Shown here in pieces: positions 1 through 7,600 of a stretch of DNA of 32,649 nucleotides (position 1 is its first letter; each line of letters begins with the position of its first letter). Source of the stretch: CAITNM01 sp037138055 (lineage in GTDB: Bacteria > Pseudomonadota > Alphaproteobacteria > Paracaedibacterales > CAITNM01); assembly GCA_037138055.1 (NCBI GenBank), contig JBAXJB010000016.1:1-32649 (forward strand), in the 5' to 3' direction. The notes below the pieces were generated by a model. It was given only the letters and a program-made list of their open reading frames with translations. It was not told the origin of the DNA and searched no databases. A program made the position numbers and the translations under genes.

Positions 1-53
1 TTTTAGTGGAACTTTTAATTGTCGTTTCAGGTATTTCTAATTGTCGCTGATCA
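1..53. mobile_element. partial IS end (IS21-like), running off the left edge
   Basis: The first ~50 bases carry a 9-bp direct repeat TAATTGTCG at 16-24 and 38-46, spaced 22 bp, which is typical of the subterminal repeats that bind an IstA-type transposase. Read inward from the right, the end begins TGATCAGCGACAATTAG and contains TTAAAAGTTCCAC, which resembles TAAAAGTGCACC repeated at the other edge of the window (32610-32644). No transposase ORF lies inside the window. The exact boundary (base 48 or 53) is uncertain. The family assignment is inference from repeat layout only. Confidence 0.5.
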
Positions 54-352
54 GACCCAAAGAATGAAGCTGAAATTATTTCAATATTATCTCTGAACAC
101 ATTAATTCTTTAACTAGACATAGTCTTGTGTCGACCATCAGATAGGTTTTAATAAAAAATACCGGTAAAAATGTTATTTCACGGTAAAGATTTTTCTAGA
201 AATCACAATCTGTACGGAAAGCAGAATAACTTATGTACTCGTCTATGTCGTCAGGCTCAGGTTTCATATTACTATCTTCAATTACGTGGTACTCAATTTT
301 CTCATATGGAGAGAACACACTATTAAAAAGCGCAGTTTTTATTGCTAGATTT
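54..352. other. region without a recognisable gene
   Basis: No convincing coding signal on either strand. Bases 51-113 form an open frame ending TAA at 111-113 that could be the 3' remnant of a gene cut by the adjacent IS (see findings). The rest is AT-rich with scattered stops. A plus-strand open frame at 233-496 has no ribosome-binding site and no protein-like features and overlaps the small exported ORF on the other strand. Confidence 0.5.
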
Positions 353-559
353 TTAACTATCTTTTTTTGCTCTTCGTGCTTTAAGCTCTCTCATTTCTGC
401 TTGTCGTCTGATTTCTTCTCGCACCCTGAGCACTTCTTTACTTGGTTCGCGCAAAGGAGGGATTGTGTAAGCTTTACTCGTGATTGCAGAAACTAAAGGA
501 AAAACATCCGCCGATAAATGCGTGAACATCAATGAAACAAATACAATTAATTTAAACAT
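353..559 (-). CDS. small putative exported protein, unknown function
   Basis: A 68-residue frame starting at the ATG at 559-557 (a TTG two codons upstream is possible). The first ~18 residues form a plausible signal peptide: a Lys at position 3, a hydrophobic stretch, then LSA before D, so the cleaved product would be about 50 residues. The mature part is rich in Glu, Arg and Lys and is predicted helical (repeated EVLRVREEIRRQAEMRELKARR-like pattern). No Shine-Dalgarno is visible and no family is recognised. It lies downstream of prfB on the same strand, separated by 65 bp. It could be a spurious ORF, but the signal peptide argues for a real gene. Confidence 0.45.
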   Translation of the reverse strand: MFKLIVFVSLMFTHLSADVFPLVSAITSKAYTIPPLREPSKEVLRVREEIRRQAEMRELKARRAKKDS

Positions 560-624
560 AAACAAATATATTTTAATTTTATTTATTTTATAATTATAAT
601 ATTTAATATTTCGTTAATGTAGCC

Positions 625-1729
625 CTAATTCTCGCCAATGCGTTGAGCTAGGCTTGCCTCTAGAAACACATCAATATCACCATCAAGCACACCTTGGGCA
701 TTGCCGCGCTCTACGCTTGTTCTGGTATCTTTTACCATTTGGTATGGTTGTAGTACGTATGAACGAATTTGGTGTCCCCAACCGATGTCAGTTTTTGAGC
801 TATTGCTAGCGCTCATTTTTGCTTCACGTTCACGAAGTTCAAGTTCATAAAGTCTAGCACGCAGCATGGCATAGGCTTGTGCGCGATTACGGTGTTGTGA
901 TCTGTCGCTTTGACATTGCACCACAATGTTAGTTGGCAGGTGCGTAATGCGAATGGCACTTTCTGTTTTGTTAACGTGCTGTCCACCTGCACCAGATGCG
1001 CGGTAAGTATCAATTCTTAAATCTTTTTCTTCAATTTGAATATCAATATTTTCATCAACTTCAGGGTACACCCAAACGGACGCAAAACTTGTGTGGCGAC
1101 GTGCGTTTGAATCAAAGGGAGAAATGCGCACTAATCGATGCACACCGCTTTCAGTTTTAAGCCATCCGTATGATCTGAATCCATCAACTTTGATGGTAAT
1201 TGATTTTAGGCCAGCTTCTTCCCCTGGACTTTCGTCTAAAATTTCAAGTTTGTACCCTTTGCTGTCAGCCCAGCGGGTGTACATGCGTGCCAGCATTTCT
1301 GCCCAATCTTGGGCTTCTGTGCCACCAGCACCGGCGTTGATTTCAATGAAAGCATTGCTAGAGTCAGCTTCACCTGAGAGCAGGCTTTCTAGCTGCAGTT
1401 TAAGAGCTTTTGCGCATAAGACGTCTAGCTCTTTTTCTGCTTCTGCTTCTGTGGAAATATCTTGCTCTGCTTCTGCTAACTCAATTAATGTTACGGCATC
1501 TTCAAGGTCTTGTTTTAAATCGGTGACTCGTTTTAAGGCTGTCCTTAGTGTATCGCGTTCTTTTAGGATTTTTTGAGCAGCAGCAGGGTCATCCCACAAA
1601 GTAGGTGATTCAGCTTGTTCATCAAATGTTTGCAGAGTTTTTTGAGCTGTGTCCCAGTCAAAGATGCCTCCGTAATAAGGTTAATGCTTGTTCAACCTGA
1701 TTAACTTTGTGGATATGCTCGGCCTTCAT
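625..1729 (-). CDS. prfB: peptide chain release factor 2 (programmed +1 frameshift)
   Basis: Release factor 2 reads UGA and UAA and triggers peptide release. The gene starts at the ATG at 1729-1727, runs 23 codons to an in-frame TGA at 1660-1658, and continues in the +1 frame to 625, giving about 367 residues (E. coli RF2 has 365). The codon-recognition tripeptide SPF lies near residues 203-205 and the peptidyl-transferase GGQ near 248-250, both at the expected places. The start region, MKAEHIHKVNQVEQ, is typical. Only the downstream frame (from about 1599) would be called if the frameshift were missed. It is the last gene of the minus-strand group after rlmE. The internal stop makes RF2 autoregulate its own synthesis. 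Confidence 0.95.
1657..1671 (-). promoter_or_regulatory. RF2 programmed +1 frameshift signal
   Basis: Read on the minus strand the site is GGAGG-CAT-CTT-TGA-C: an internal Shine-Dalgarno-like GGAGG three bases before the slippery CTT, followed by the poor stop context TGA-C. This is the same arrangement as the classical bacterial prfB site (AGGGGG-TAT-CTT-TGA-C). The ribosome slips from CTT to TTT and reads GAC, so the protein continues ...HLDWDTAQ. Low RF2 favours slippage. Confidence 0.93.
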
Positions 1730-1806
1730 AATAAAAATTCCAAGAACTAGTGAAGTTTAATGATTTTCAGTGTAACCACAATAATGGCTCTCGTGTGCTA
1801 ATGCAA

Positions 1807-2484
1807 CTATTGAGGAGGTGTTTTCTTGCCCTTAAAGCCTTTTGCCACAACATACATTTCGGCAGAGTCTTGGCGACTTGAGTCAGGTTTAAAGTGGACA
1901 ACTTTGGAGAAGTGAACTTTAAGCTGTTTTAACAATTCCCCTTCTGTGCCACCCCTTAAAACTTTTGCGATAAACGATCCATTTTTTGCTAAATGGTTGA
2001 TTGAGAAATTAAGAGAAGCCTCTAGAAGATTAAATATGCGTATATGGTCAACTGCTGGAATGCCGCATGCTGCTGCTGCCATGTCAGACACAATAACATC
2101 GGCAAGCTCTATGTGCTGTGATAATTGCTGTTGAATGGCTTCGTCTTCAAAGTCACCTTTGATGATCAATACATTTGGGTTACTAAATGGATCAATGTCT
2201 TGTAGATCAAGGGCAATTACTTTGCCTTTATGAGAAACTTTATCGGCAATGACCTGGGTCCAACCACCAGGGGCTGCTCCCAAATCAATAACAGTTTGTC
2301 CTGATTTTAAAATTTTATATTTTTCATCAATTTCTATGAATTTAAAAGCAGCTCTTGAACGGTAGCCTTCTTGCTTTGCTTTTCGCACAAAAGGGTCGTT
2401 AAGTTGGCGCAAAAGCCAATCACGCGATGACTGGGTCCGCTTCTTTTTTGATTTTAAGATTACGCGCCCAACTGGATTTCTCAT
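1807..2484 (-). CDS. rlmE: 23S rRNA (uridine-2'-O)-methyltransferase RlmE (FtsJ/RrmJ)
   Basis: Methylates the 2'-O of U2552 in the 23S A-loop, a late step of 50S assembly, using SAM. 225 residues, a normal length. After a basic N-terminus, RSRAAFK supplies the first catalytic Lys (about residue 48). The SAM-binding motif VIDLGAAPGGW is at 65-75. VIVSDMA carries the catalytic Asp, and FIAKVLRGGTEGELL the second Lys. Its ATG shares ATGA with the grxD stop (4-bp overlap), so the two are translationally coupled. It lies in the purC-like-bolA-grxD-rlmE-prfB series. Confidence 0.93.
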   Translation of the reverse strand: MRNPVGRVILKSKKKRTQSSRDWLLRQLNDPFVRKAKQEGYRSRAAFKFIEIDEKYKILKSGQTVIDLGAAPGGWTQVIADKVSHKGKVIALDLQDIDPFSNPNVLIIKGDFEDEAIQQQLSQHIELADVIVSDMAAAACGIPAVDHIRIFNLLEASLNFSINHLAKNGSFIAKVLRGGTEGELLKQLKVHFSKVVHFKPDSSRQDSAEMYVVAKGFKGKKTPPQ

Positions 2485-2810
2485 GCATCACTTAACAGTT
2501 GTTTTTGTTTTAAAAGTGTTTGCAGTTCTCCATTTTGAAACATTTCCCGAACGATATCGCATCCACCAATAAATTCACCTTTTACGTATAGCTGAGGAAT
2601 TGTAGGCCAGTTAGTATAGTCTTTGACGCCCTGACGAAGAGTTGGGTCAATGAGCACGTTAACATCTTTGAATGGAATACTTAGCTGGTTAAGAATCTGA
2701 ATAACAGTTGCTGTGAACCCGCACATGGGCATAGCTGCTGTTCCTTTCATGAATACGACAACATCGTTTCCTTTAACTAATTCGTCAATTTGTTGACGTG
2801 CGTCACTCAT
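2481..2810 (-). CDS. grxD: monothiol glutaredoxin Grx4 family (CGFT variant)
   Basis: Binds and transfers [2Fe-2S] clusters as a glutathione-ligated dimer, typically working with BolA. 109 residues, full length. The active site reads CGFT at Cys30 where the family is almost always CGFS. The rest is canonical: the KGT near 22-24, the NWPTIPQLYVKGEFIGGCDI block with the cis-Pro, and the C-terminal helix. The start overlaps the end of bolA by 8 bp (ATGAGTGA) and the stop overlaps rlmE by 4 bp. BolA next door supports the Fe-S trafficking role. The CGFT change keeps the cluster-binding Cys and is conservative. Confidence 0.93.
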   Translation of the reverse strand: MSDARQQIDELVKGNDVVVFMKGTAAMPMCGFTATVIQILNQLSIPFKDVNVLIDPTLRQGVKDYTNWPTIPQLYVKGEFIGGCDIVREMFQNGELQTLLKQKQLLSDA

Positions 2811-3042
2811 GAAATTCTCCCGAAATATAATTTGTTTTTATTGATAAAGCGTGAATATCATAGTCCTTAAGAGCAGCATAAACTTTTTGGTGTTGCTGTA
2901 TACGACTAAGACCTTCAAAGGTTGCGCAGGTTATTTCTACTTGGTAATGATCATTGTCTCCTGCCGTATCGATAACAACAATTTTTCCACTCGGAAAGGC
3001 TGTTGATAGGCAATTTTCAAGATCAGATTGCAGAATTGGCAT
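2803..3042 (-). CDS. bolA: BolA family protein
   Basis: Small partner of monothiol glutaredoxins in Fe-S cluster handling. Taking the ATG at 3042-3040 gives 79 residues, the usual BolA-like size. This start overlaps the purC-like stop by one base (TAATG), which favours it over an upstream start at 3126 lying inside purC-like. The BolA fold is seen as HYQVEITCATFEGLSRIQQHQKVYAALKD, with the conserved F-G/E-L-S-R-I-x-x-H-Q block; the conserved His is in QQHQ. It lies directly upstream of grxD with an 8-bp overlap, an arrangement common in alphaproteobacteria. Confidence 0.9.
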   Translation of the reverse strand: MPILQSDLENCLSTAFPSGKIVVIDTAGDNDHYQVEITCATFEGLSRIQQHQKVYAALKDYDIHALSIKTNYISGEFHE

Positions 3043-3857
3043 TAAGCGGCTTCCTGAATTGTTTCTTCTTTTTTTAAATACTCCAGCAATCCAAACCGGC
3101 GAGCTACTTCTGTGCAGCCAGTCCAATTGGTTCCAAGCCCTATGCTAGAATCTAGTCTTTCACCAGATTCAGCATCGATAATCGATGAAGAGTCCAACCC
3201 AAAAGCATCAATTAAAATAAGTTTTGTCGCTTCAAAAAAGTCAGCTGAAAAAACACGGCCAAATTCCAGACAGTAATTTGCTAATCGCAAATTTAAAGCG
3301 GAAAATTGTCCAAGCAAAAAATCATTAATACGACGAATGGCACTAAATAATACTTCAAGTTCTTCTTCTTGAACCCAACCTAGAGCGTAAGCATGTTGAG
3401 GAGCAATAACTGTCTGAACGCCGTCTTTATTTTTTAAATATAATTCAATAATTGGTTCGCTAATCACCATGCCCGATTCTAGGTTAAAAAGCTCAGCCAA
3501 GGAATCAATGGCAATATTGTGTACACGAAAACGAAATGGCATTGGATCAGCCAAACGAACAAGTTGTTCTCGCATATTCAAGCGCTTAATAAGATGTGTT
3601 TCAACACCAATTTGATTTAAACGTTGCATTAGTAGTTCAGAAAAACGGTTATTCAATGCACCATGAGCACTAGATGCTTGCAAATCTTCTTTTTGGTCAA
3701 GGCTGTCCTTGAAATACAAAACCAATGTTCCTGGTTCAGGGCCATCAAATAATATTTTAGTTCGGCCGTTAAATAATTCTTTACGGCGAGTTTGTTGACG
3801 AGCGGTGGTAAAATTTTGGACGTCTTGTGTCACTAGAGACCTCAACCAGACTGACAT
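3042..3857 (-). CDS. PurC-like protein (degenerate SAICAR synthetase homologue)
   Basis: 271 residues, clearly of the SAICAR synthetase (PurC) family: KELFNGRTKILFDGPEPGTLVLYFKD near 26-50, a GALNNRFSELLMQRLNQIG block, IKRLNMREQLVR, a EPIIELYLKNKDG segment and YALGWV. However, residues essential in PurC look replaced. VRNxAAGS reads VHNIAIDS, DFKLEFG reads NYCLEFG, and the DExSPDxSRLWD block reads DAFGLDSSSIID; the EGKxK loop is NGRTK. In other alphaproteobacteria purC-purS-purQ-purL precede bolA-grxD; here purSQL are gone and PurC abuts bolA. The frame is intact, so it is probably expressed, but SAICAR synthesis is doubtful. A sigma70-like promoter precedes it. Confidence 0.85.
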   Translation of the reverse strand: MSVWLRSLVTQDVQNFTTARQQTRRKELFNGRTKILFDGPEPGTLVLYFKDSLDQKEDLQASSAHGALNNRFSELLMQRLNQIGVETHLIKRLNMREQLVRLADPMPFRFRVHNIAIDSLAELFNLESGMVISEPIIELYLKNKDGVQTVIAPQHAYALGWVQEEELEVLFSAIRRINDFLLGQFSALNLRLANYCLEFGRVFSADFFEATKLILIDAFGLDSSSIIDAESGERLDSSIGLGTNWTGCTEVARRFGLLEYLKKEETIQEAA

Positions 3858-3869
3858 TACCTTGCTTTA

Positions 3870-3898
3870 CATATAGCAAGCCTATGCCCAATTTACAA
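3870..3898 (-). promoter_or_regulatory. sigma70-type promoter of the purC-like-bolA-grxD-rlmE operon
   Basis: On the minus strand TTGTAA (3898-3893), a 17-bp spacer, then TATATG (3875-3870). The start codon is at 3857, so the leader would be very short, with AAGG just before the ATG. The box pair is good but was found by eye. Confidence 0.5.
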
Positions 3899-3956
3899 GT
3901 TTTTCGTTGTATATCCACCATTTTGTGGGGGATTTAGCACTATTTAAATTGAGAAC

Positions 3957-4048
3957 TGGCGGAGAGAGGGGGATTCGAACCCCCGATAAGGTTTAAACCC
4001 TATGACGGTTTAGCAAACCGTTGCCTTAAGCCACTCGGCCATCTCTCC
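3957..4048 (-). tRNA. tRNA-Ser (anticodon GCU)
   Basis: A class II tRNA of 92 bases including an encoded CCA. Acceptor stem GGAGAGA/TCTCTCC pairs at 4048-4042 and 3961-3967, the D-arm begins GGCCGAGTGG, the anticodon GCT is at 4014-4012 within GGTTTGCTAAACC, the long variable arm is seen as ATAGGGTTTAAACCCTAT, and the T-arm is GGGGGTTCGAATCCCCC. The discriminator G and CCA occupy 3960-3957. It reads AGC and AGU serine codons. Confidence 0.96.
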
Positions 4049-4057
4049 GTGTTTATA

Positions 4058-4086
4058 TTTGTATTATCCCAGCTAATAGTTGTCAA
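4058..4086 (-). promoter_or_regulatory. promoter of tRNA-Ser
   Basis: A perfect -35 TTGACA (4086-4081 on the minus strand), a 17-bp spacer and a TACAAA -10 (4063-4058). Transcription would start only a few bases before the tRNA 5' end at 4048. Confidence 0.5.
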
Positions 4087-4096
4087 CTAAAGAAGT

Positions 4097-4111
4097 TTAA
4101 CAAATTGTTAA
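4097..4111. repeat. 15-bp palindrome between divergent tRNA-Ser and RodZ-like gene
   Basis: TTAACAAATTGTTAA has 7-bp arms around one central base. It lies just upstream of the tRNA promoter and before the RodZ-like start, a position suited to an operator, but short AT palindromes also arise by chance in this base composition. Confidence 0.35.
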
Positions 4112-4138
4112 GAATCTCATTGGCTGTTAATAAAAAAC

Positions 4139-4654
4139 ATGCTTAAATATGCACGTAAGTCTTTTTTACTTGGTGTTTATATGGGTAGTGCTGCAGTGAA
4201 AGTGCTGGATGATATTGAAATGAATACAGTGCCTCAAACATTGGGACTTATTTTTAAAACTGAAAGGACCAAGCAAAAATTAACACTTGAAGTTATTTCA
4301 GAGCAGCTGAAAATTCGTAAAATTTTCTTACAAGCTATTGAAAACGAGCAATTTGACGAATTGCCTGGTGGAGTATACACCATTGGTTTTATCCGTTCGT
4401 ACGCAAAGTATTTGAATCTTGATCAAGAAGCAATTATTGAACAGCTTAAAGATGAAAGCTTTTTTCTGCCGGCTCCTTTGAAAAGTGTGGGAGATGAGCA
4501 GCATTTTCCAACTAGCAGATTTGTTCCTAGCGGTATGGTTTTTGTTGGCTTGCTTTTACTTGCCTTGTGCGCGCTATCTGCATACTTTTTCTTAGATGAA
4601 TCTCCACAGCTTCATATTAATTGGCCTAGTACGGATTCGAAGACAACTTTGTAG
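4139..4654 (+). CDS. RodZ-like membrane-anchored helix-turn-helix protein, short form
   Basis: 171 residues from the first ATG; an ATG at 4181 or 4220 is also possible, and no start has a clear ribosome-binding site. The N-terminal HTH of the RodZ/HTH_25 type is clear: LGLIFKTERTKQKLTLEVISEQLKIRK, then IENEQFDELPGGVYTIGFIRSYAKYLNLD, ending near residue 107. One membrane helix follows (about 131-151, GMVFVGLLLLALCALSAYFFL) and only ~20 residues after it. Full RodZ has a periplasmic domain of 100-200 residues that is absent here. RodZ links MreB to the elongation machinery; the cytosolic MreB-binding part is what remains. Confidence 0.75.
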   Translation: MLKYARKSFLLGVYMGSAAVKVLDDIEMNTVPQTLGLIFKTERTKQKLTLEVISEQLKIRKIFLQAIENEQFDELPGGVYTIGFIRSYAKYLNLDQEAIIEQLKDESFFLPAPLKSVGDEQHFPTSRFVPSGMVFVGLLLLALCALSAYFFLDESPQLHINWPSTDSKTTL

Positions 4655-4667
4655 ACTATCGTATATC

Positions 4668-6097
4668 TTAAAGTATTCTTGTTTTTTTGTACGCTTGAAG
4701 GGCTCTGTCCCTTGATTCCTTTAGGTTAATTATAGGATTGGGATAAGTCTTCCCCAAATCAATTTTGCAAGCTTTTAAAATAGTTGCGGGTGTCTCCCAA
4801 GGTTTGAATAAATATTTGTTAGGAAGTTGACTGAGTTCAGGCACAAAATGCCGTGTATATTGTCCTTCTGGGTCAAATTTTTCTCCCTGAGTTATTGGAT
4901 TGAATATTCTAAAATATGGAGCAGCATCTGCTCCTGTGCCAGTAATCCATTGCCAACCTGCGCTGTTATTTGCAAGATCTGCATCAACTAAACAATCCCA
5001 AAACCAATCACGTCCATGATGCCAATGAAGCAATAAATTTTTTACTAAGAAAGATCCTACAATCATTCTTACTCGATTGTGCATGTAACCTGTTTGCCAT
5101 AATTCACGCATACCTGCATCAATAATAGGATACCCAGTTTTTCCTGCTTTCCATGCTTGTAAAAACGCATGATTATTAGTCCATGGAAATTTATCAAAAG
5201 CACCCTGAAAATTTTTATGTGGCAAATTAGGAAAATGATAAAGTAGAGAATGAGAAAATTCTCTCCAACCGAGTTCACTTAGGAAGCAGTCAACATCAGC
5301 TGTATAGCCTTGATCCATATTTTTAATTTGAGCACTATACCATGCTTGATTAGGAGATATTTCTCCAAAATGTAAGTGAGGAGATAGTCTGGAAACATTT
5401 TTTTTGAAGGGGTAATTTCTATTTTCTTTATAATTTTTCAAGCCATTATCAGCAAAATTTATTAATTTTTCTTGAGCAGCTTTTTCACCAATTTTCCAAC
5501 ATGATTCTATAGATTTTTTCCACCTAGCAGATGGTAATAAATTAAGATTCTCTATAGTTGTATTATTGTGAATATCTTTCACTAATTCCAAGCTCTCAGG
5601 CTTAGGAATAGGAATTCGAGGTGCTGCAGCTTGCAAACACCCCCTGGTATAAAAAGGAGTGAATATTTTATAAGGAGTGTTGTCCTTTTTTAAATTTTCC
5701 CATGGTTCCCAGAGTAATGATCCATTAAAACTTTTGCATTCAATATCTTTTTTTTCAAAGCTTCTTTTATGATCGAATCATTTTTGATGCGCCATGGCTC
5801 ATAACATCTGTTCCAATAAACGGTATCTGCAGGGGTATTTTGAAGTATTTTTAAAAGAACTTCTTTTGAATTTCCGACATACACATTTAACGAATTTGAT
5901 AGGCATTCATTCAAAGCGTTCAGAGAATGATGCAACCATAGGCGACTAGCACTGCCCATTTTGAATGATTCTGCTTCAAGGTCATCTAAAATATAAATAG
6001 GTAACACTTTACCGTTTTTAGCAGCTTCAAAAAGCCCAGGATTATCACTAATTCGTAGATCTTGGCGAAACCAGAAAATAATTATTTTGCTTATCAT
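4668..6097 (-). pseudogene. phrB: deoxyribodipyrimidine photolyase, frameshifted
   Basis: Class I CPD photolyase: FAD-dependent light-driven repair of cyclobutane dimers. The start is at 6097 (MISKIIIFWFRQDLRISDN, the antenna-binding domain). The reading frame ends early at 5690. The rest, with LHFGEISPNQAW, FLSELGWREFSHSLLYHFP, GYPIIDAGMRELWQTGYMHNR, and the FAD-site DADLANNSAGWQW (positions near 5000), lies in another frame to 4668. Adding one base in the T8 run at 5748-5755 restores one continuous frame of about 476 residues, the normal family length, giving ...IECKSFNGSLLWEPWENLKK across the join. Everything else is intact, so this is a very recent mutation, a sequencing error, or a gene rescued by slippage on the A8 of the mRNA. 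Confidence 0.9.
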
Positions 6098-6146
6098 AAG
6101 TTACCTCTTGTCGCCGAGACTGTGCGAGCAAATTGAGCAAATGCTC

Positions 6147-6175
6147 TTGCAAATATTTTAAGAGTTTTGTACAAC
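6147..6175 (+). promoter_or_regulatory. possible promoter of the unknown exported protein
   Basis: TTGCAA (6147-6152), 17-bp spacer, TACAAC (6170-6175), 30 bp before the ATG at 6206. Moderate match to sigma70 boxes, found by eye. Confidence 0.35.
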
Positions 6176-6205
6176 TGCAATCGATCCTTGAAATTTTAGT
6201 TTATT

Positions 6206-7600
6206 ATGTTCTTATCTTTTTTTAAAAATATCACACTACTGATTACGTGTGTTGTGCTTTTTTCGTTTGGTGGTTACGCAAATGGTGACGATTTAAAAAA
6301 TACCGATCCAAATCAGCCTTTAGAGGATAGCATAAGTTTTTGCATTAAAGATGTTCAAGAAAAACTATGGATAGCACAATTAGAGTTTGAGCAAGAAGAA
6401 AGGAAATTTGAAGAAAATGATTTTTCGGGTTCCTATTTTGAAGGAACTGTTTATACTCCATCTCCTAAAATTTCTCGAAAAACACATCTTGCGCATGATC
6501 AAAAATCGCTTGCTACAGCAAAAGTCACGCTTGGTTGGATTGCAAAAAAAACGGAAAATATCAGAAAAAAAGTAAAGACAAGCGCTGCTAGAAAAACTTT
6601 AGAGACCATTGTAGCAGAAGCTTGTATAGAAATAAGTGATATTGAAAAAGCATTGAATAGATGGTCTAAAAAACTCCCGAAAAAATACCCTGTGAATGCA
6701 GTTGATTTTGAGCTTCATGACCGTTTTCATAAAGCTTCGCCAAAGGCATTTTCTGTTTTGCTTGCACATATGAACCCTGGAATTTTAGTAGGATCTGCAG
6801 ATGAGCAAGCTGACATGGAAACTTTGTGTGATTATTTTTGTGCAGTTGATTCAGTGCTTGACGATTTTTTTGAAGAGAGAGGCTTTTATGGAGCCTTAAG
6901 AAATAAATTCGTTAAGTGTTATGATGCTGTTCCGAAAATAGACATTGTAGCGCGGGCTAAAATTTTGAAATATATTAACTCTTTTGGTCAGCGCGCACTT
7001 GTTGCTGTTGATGATCCAGATGACTACGAAGAGCAGTATGCTGTTGTTGATTTAACAAAAAATTATGAACTGGCAATACAATTGGGATTTGTTGATAGAA
7101 CAAAACCCACTCCTCAGAAATTTATATTTAAAAGCACAGGTGCTTTTGAAAGATTTGATTCTTTTGCGAAATTGGCTCCCTGTGTATTTGAGTTTTGTGC
7201 GAATCAAACTTTAGTGGCAATTGAAAGTACCCTGCAAATAAAAGGTTGGGATCGTTGGGTGCAGAGAGGTAACGGTTATATTCGCAGTTTGAATGCACAA
7301 GGAAACCAAGTTATTTGGGTTGATCCAAGTGGTTCAACATCTTTGCGTTTAAAAACTGCTAGCAAAGAATTTACGGTGGGTTTTTTGTCGGAATATATTT
7401 CACCTAATGCTTTGTATAAAGATTATTCAAGCTATCTTTATAGCGAGCAAACTGAATTAGTGAAGTATGCTCTGTACGAAAATATGTCTTTTTTTGTGCC
7501 TGCTCGTCACATTGCATCTGGAATAACTTTGTTTTGGGCATGTGCAGGAGAAACACTGCGAAATGCTCTTATGAAAAAAGCTCACAAAAAATATCGTTAA
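6206..7600 (+). CDS. putative exported protein of unknown function, 464 aa
   Basis: No family recognised. Residues 1-26 look like a signal peptide: Lys at 7, hydrophobic 8-23, then GYANG. The mature part falls in two parts. Residues 45-160 are charged and helical (long Glu/Lys runs, possible coiled coil). Residues 165-450 look globular, with acidic DVVLDDFFEERG-like and DDPDDYEEQY segments, about ten cysteines, and a GWDRWVQRGNGYIRSLNAQG / VIWVDPSGSTSLRLKT stretch suggesting beta structure. A weakly hydrophobic segment occurs near the end (HIASGITLFWACAG). It stands alone, divergent from phrB, and converges with glmM so tightly that the stop codons overlap. An effector or surface protein is possible, but that is only a guess. 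Confidence 0.75.
   Translation: MFLSFFKNITLLITCVVLFSFGGYANGDDLKNTDPNQPLEDSISFCIKDVQEKLWIAQLEFEQEERKFEENDFSGSYFEGTVYTPSPKISRKTHLAHDQKSLATAKVTLGWIAKKTENIRKKVKTSAARKTLETIVAEACIEISDIEKALNRWSKKLPKKYPVNAVDFELHDRFHKASPKAFSVLLAHMNPGILVGSADEQADMETLCDYFCAVDSVLDDFFEERGFYGALRNKFVKCYDAVPKIDIVARAKILKYINSFGQRALVAVDDPDDYEEQYAVVDLTKNYELAIQLGFVDRTKPTPQKFIFKSTGAFERFDSFAKLAPCVFEFCANQTLVAIESTLQIKGWDRWVQRGNGYIRSLNAQGNQVIWVDPSGSTSLRLKTASKEFTVGFLSEYISPNALYKDYSSYLYSEQTELVKYALYENMSFFVPARHIASGITLFWACAGETLRNALMKKAHKKYR

Noticed and set aside
233..496. Plus-strand open frame of 87 codons
   Set aside because: No ribosome-binding site, unlikely composition (Ser/Phe/Cys-rich antisense pattern), and it overlaps the minus-strand ORF that has a signal peptide.
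1091..1576. Plus-strand open frame of 161 codons inside prfB
   Set aside because: Antisense shadow of a clear RF2 coding region; Ser/Arg-rich without protein-like features.
3908..3935. Possible terminator for tRNA-Ser
   Set aside because: A short CCAC/GTGG pairing exists, but no T-tract follows on the minus strand.
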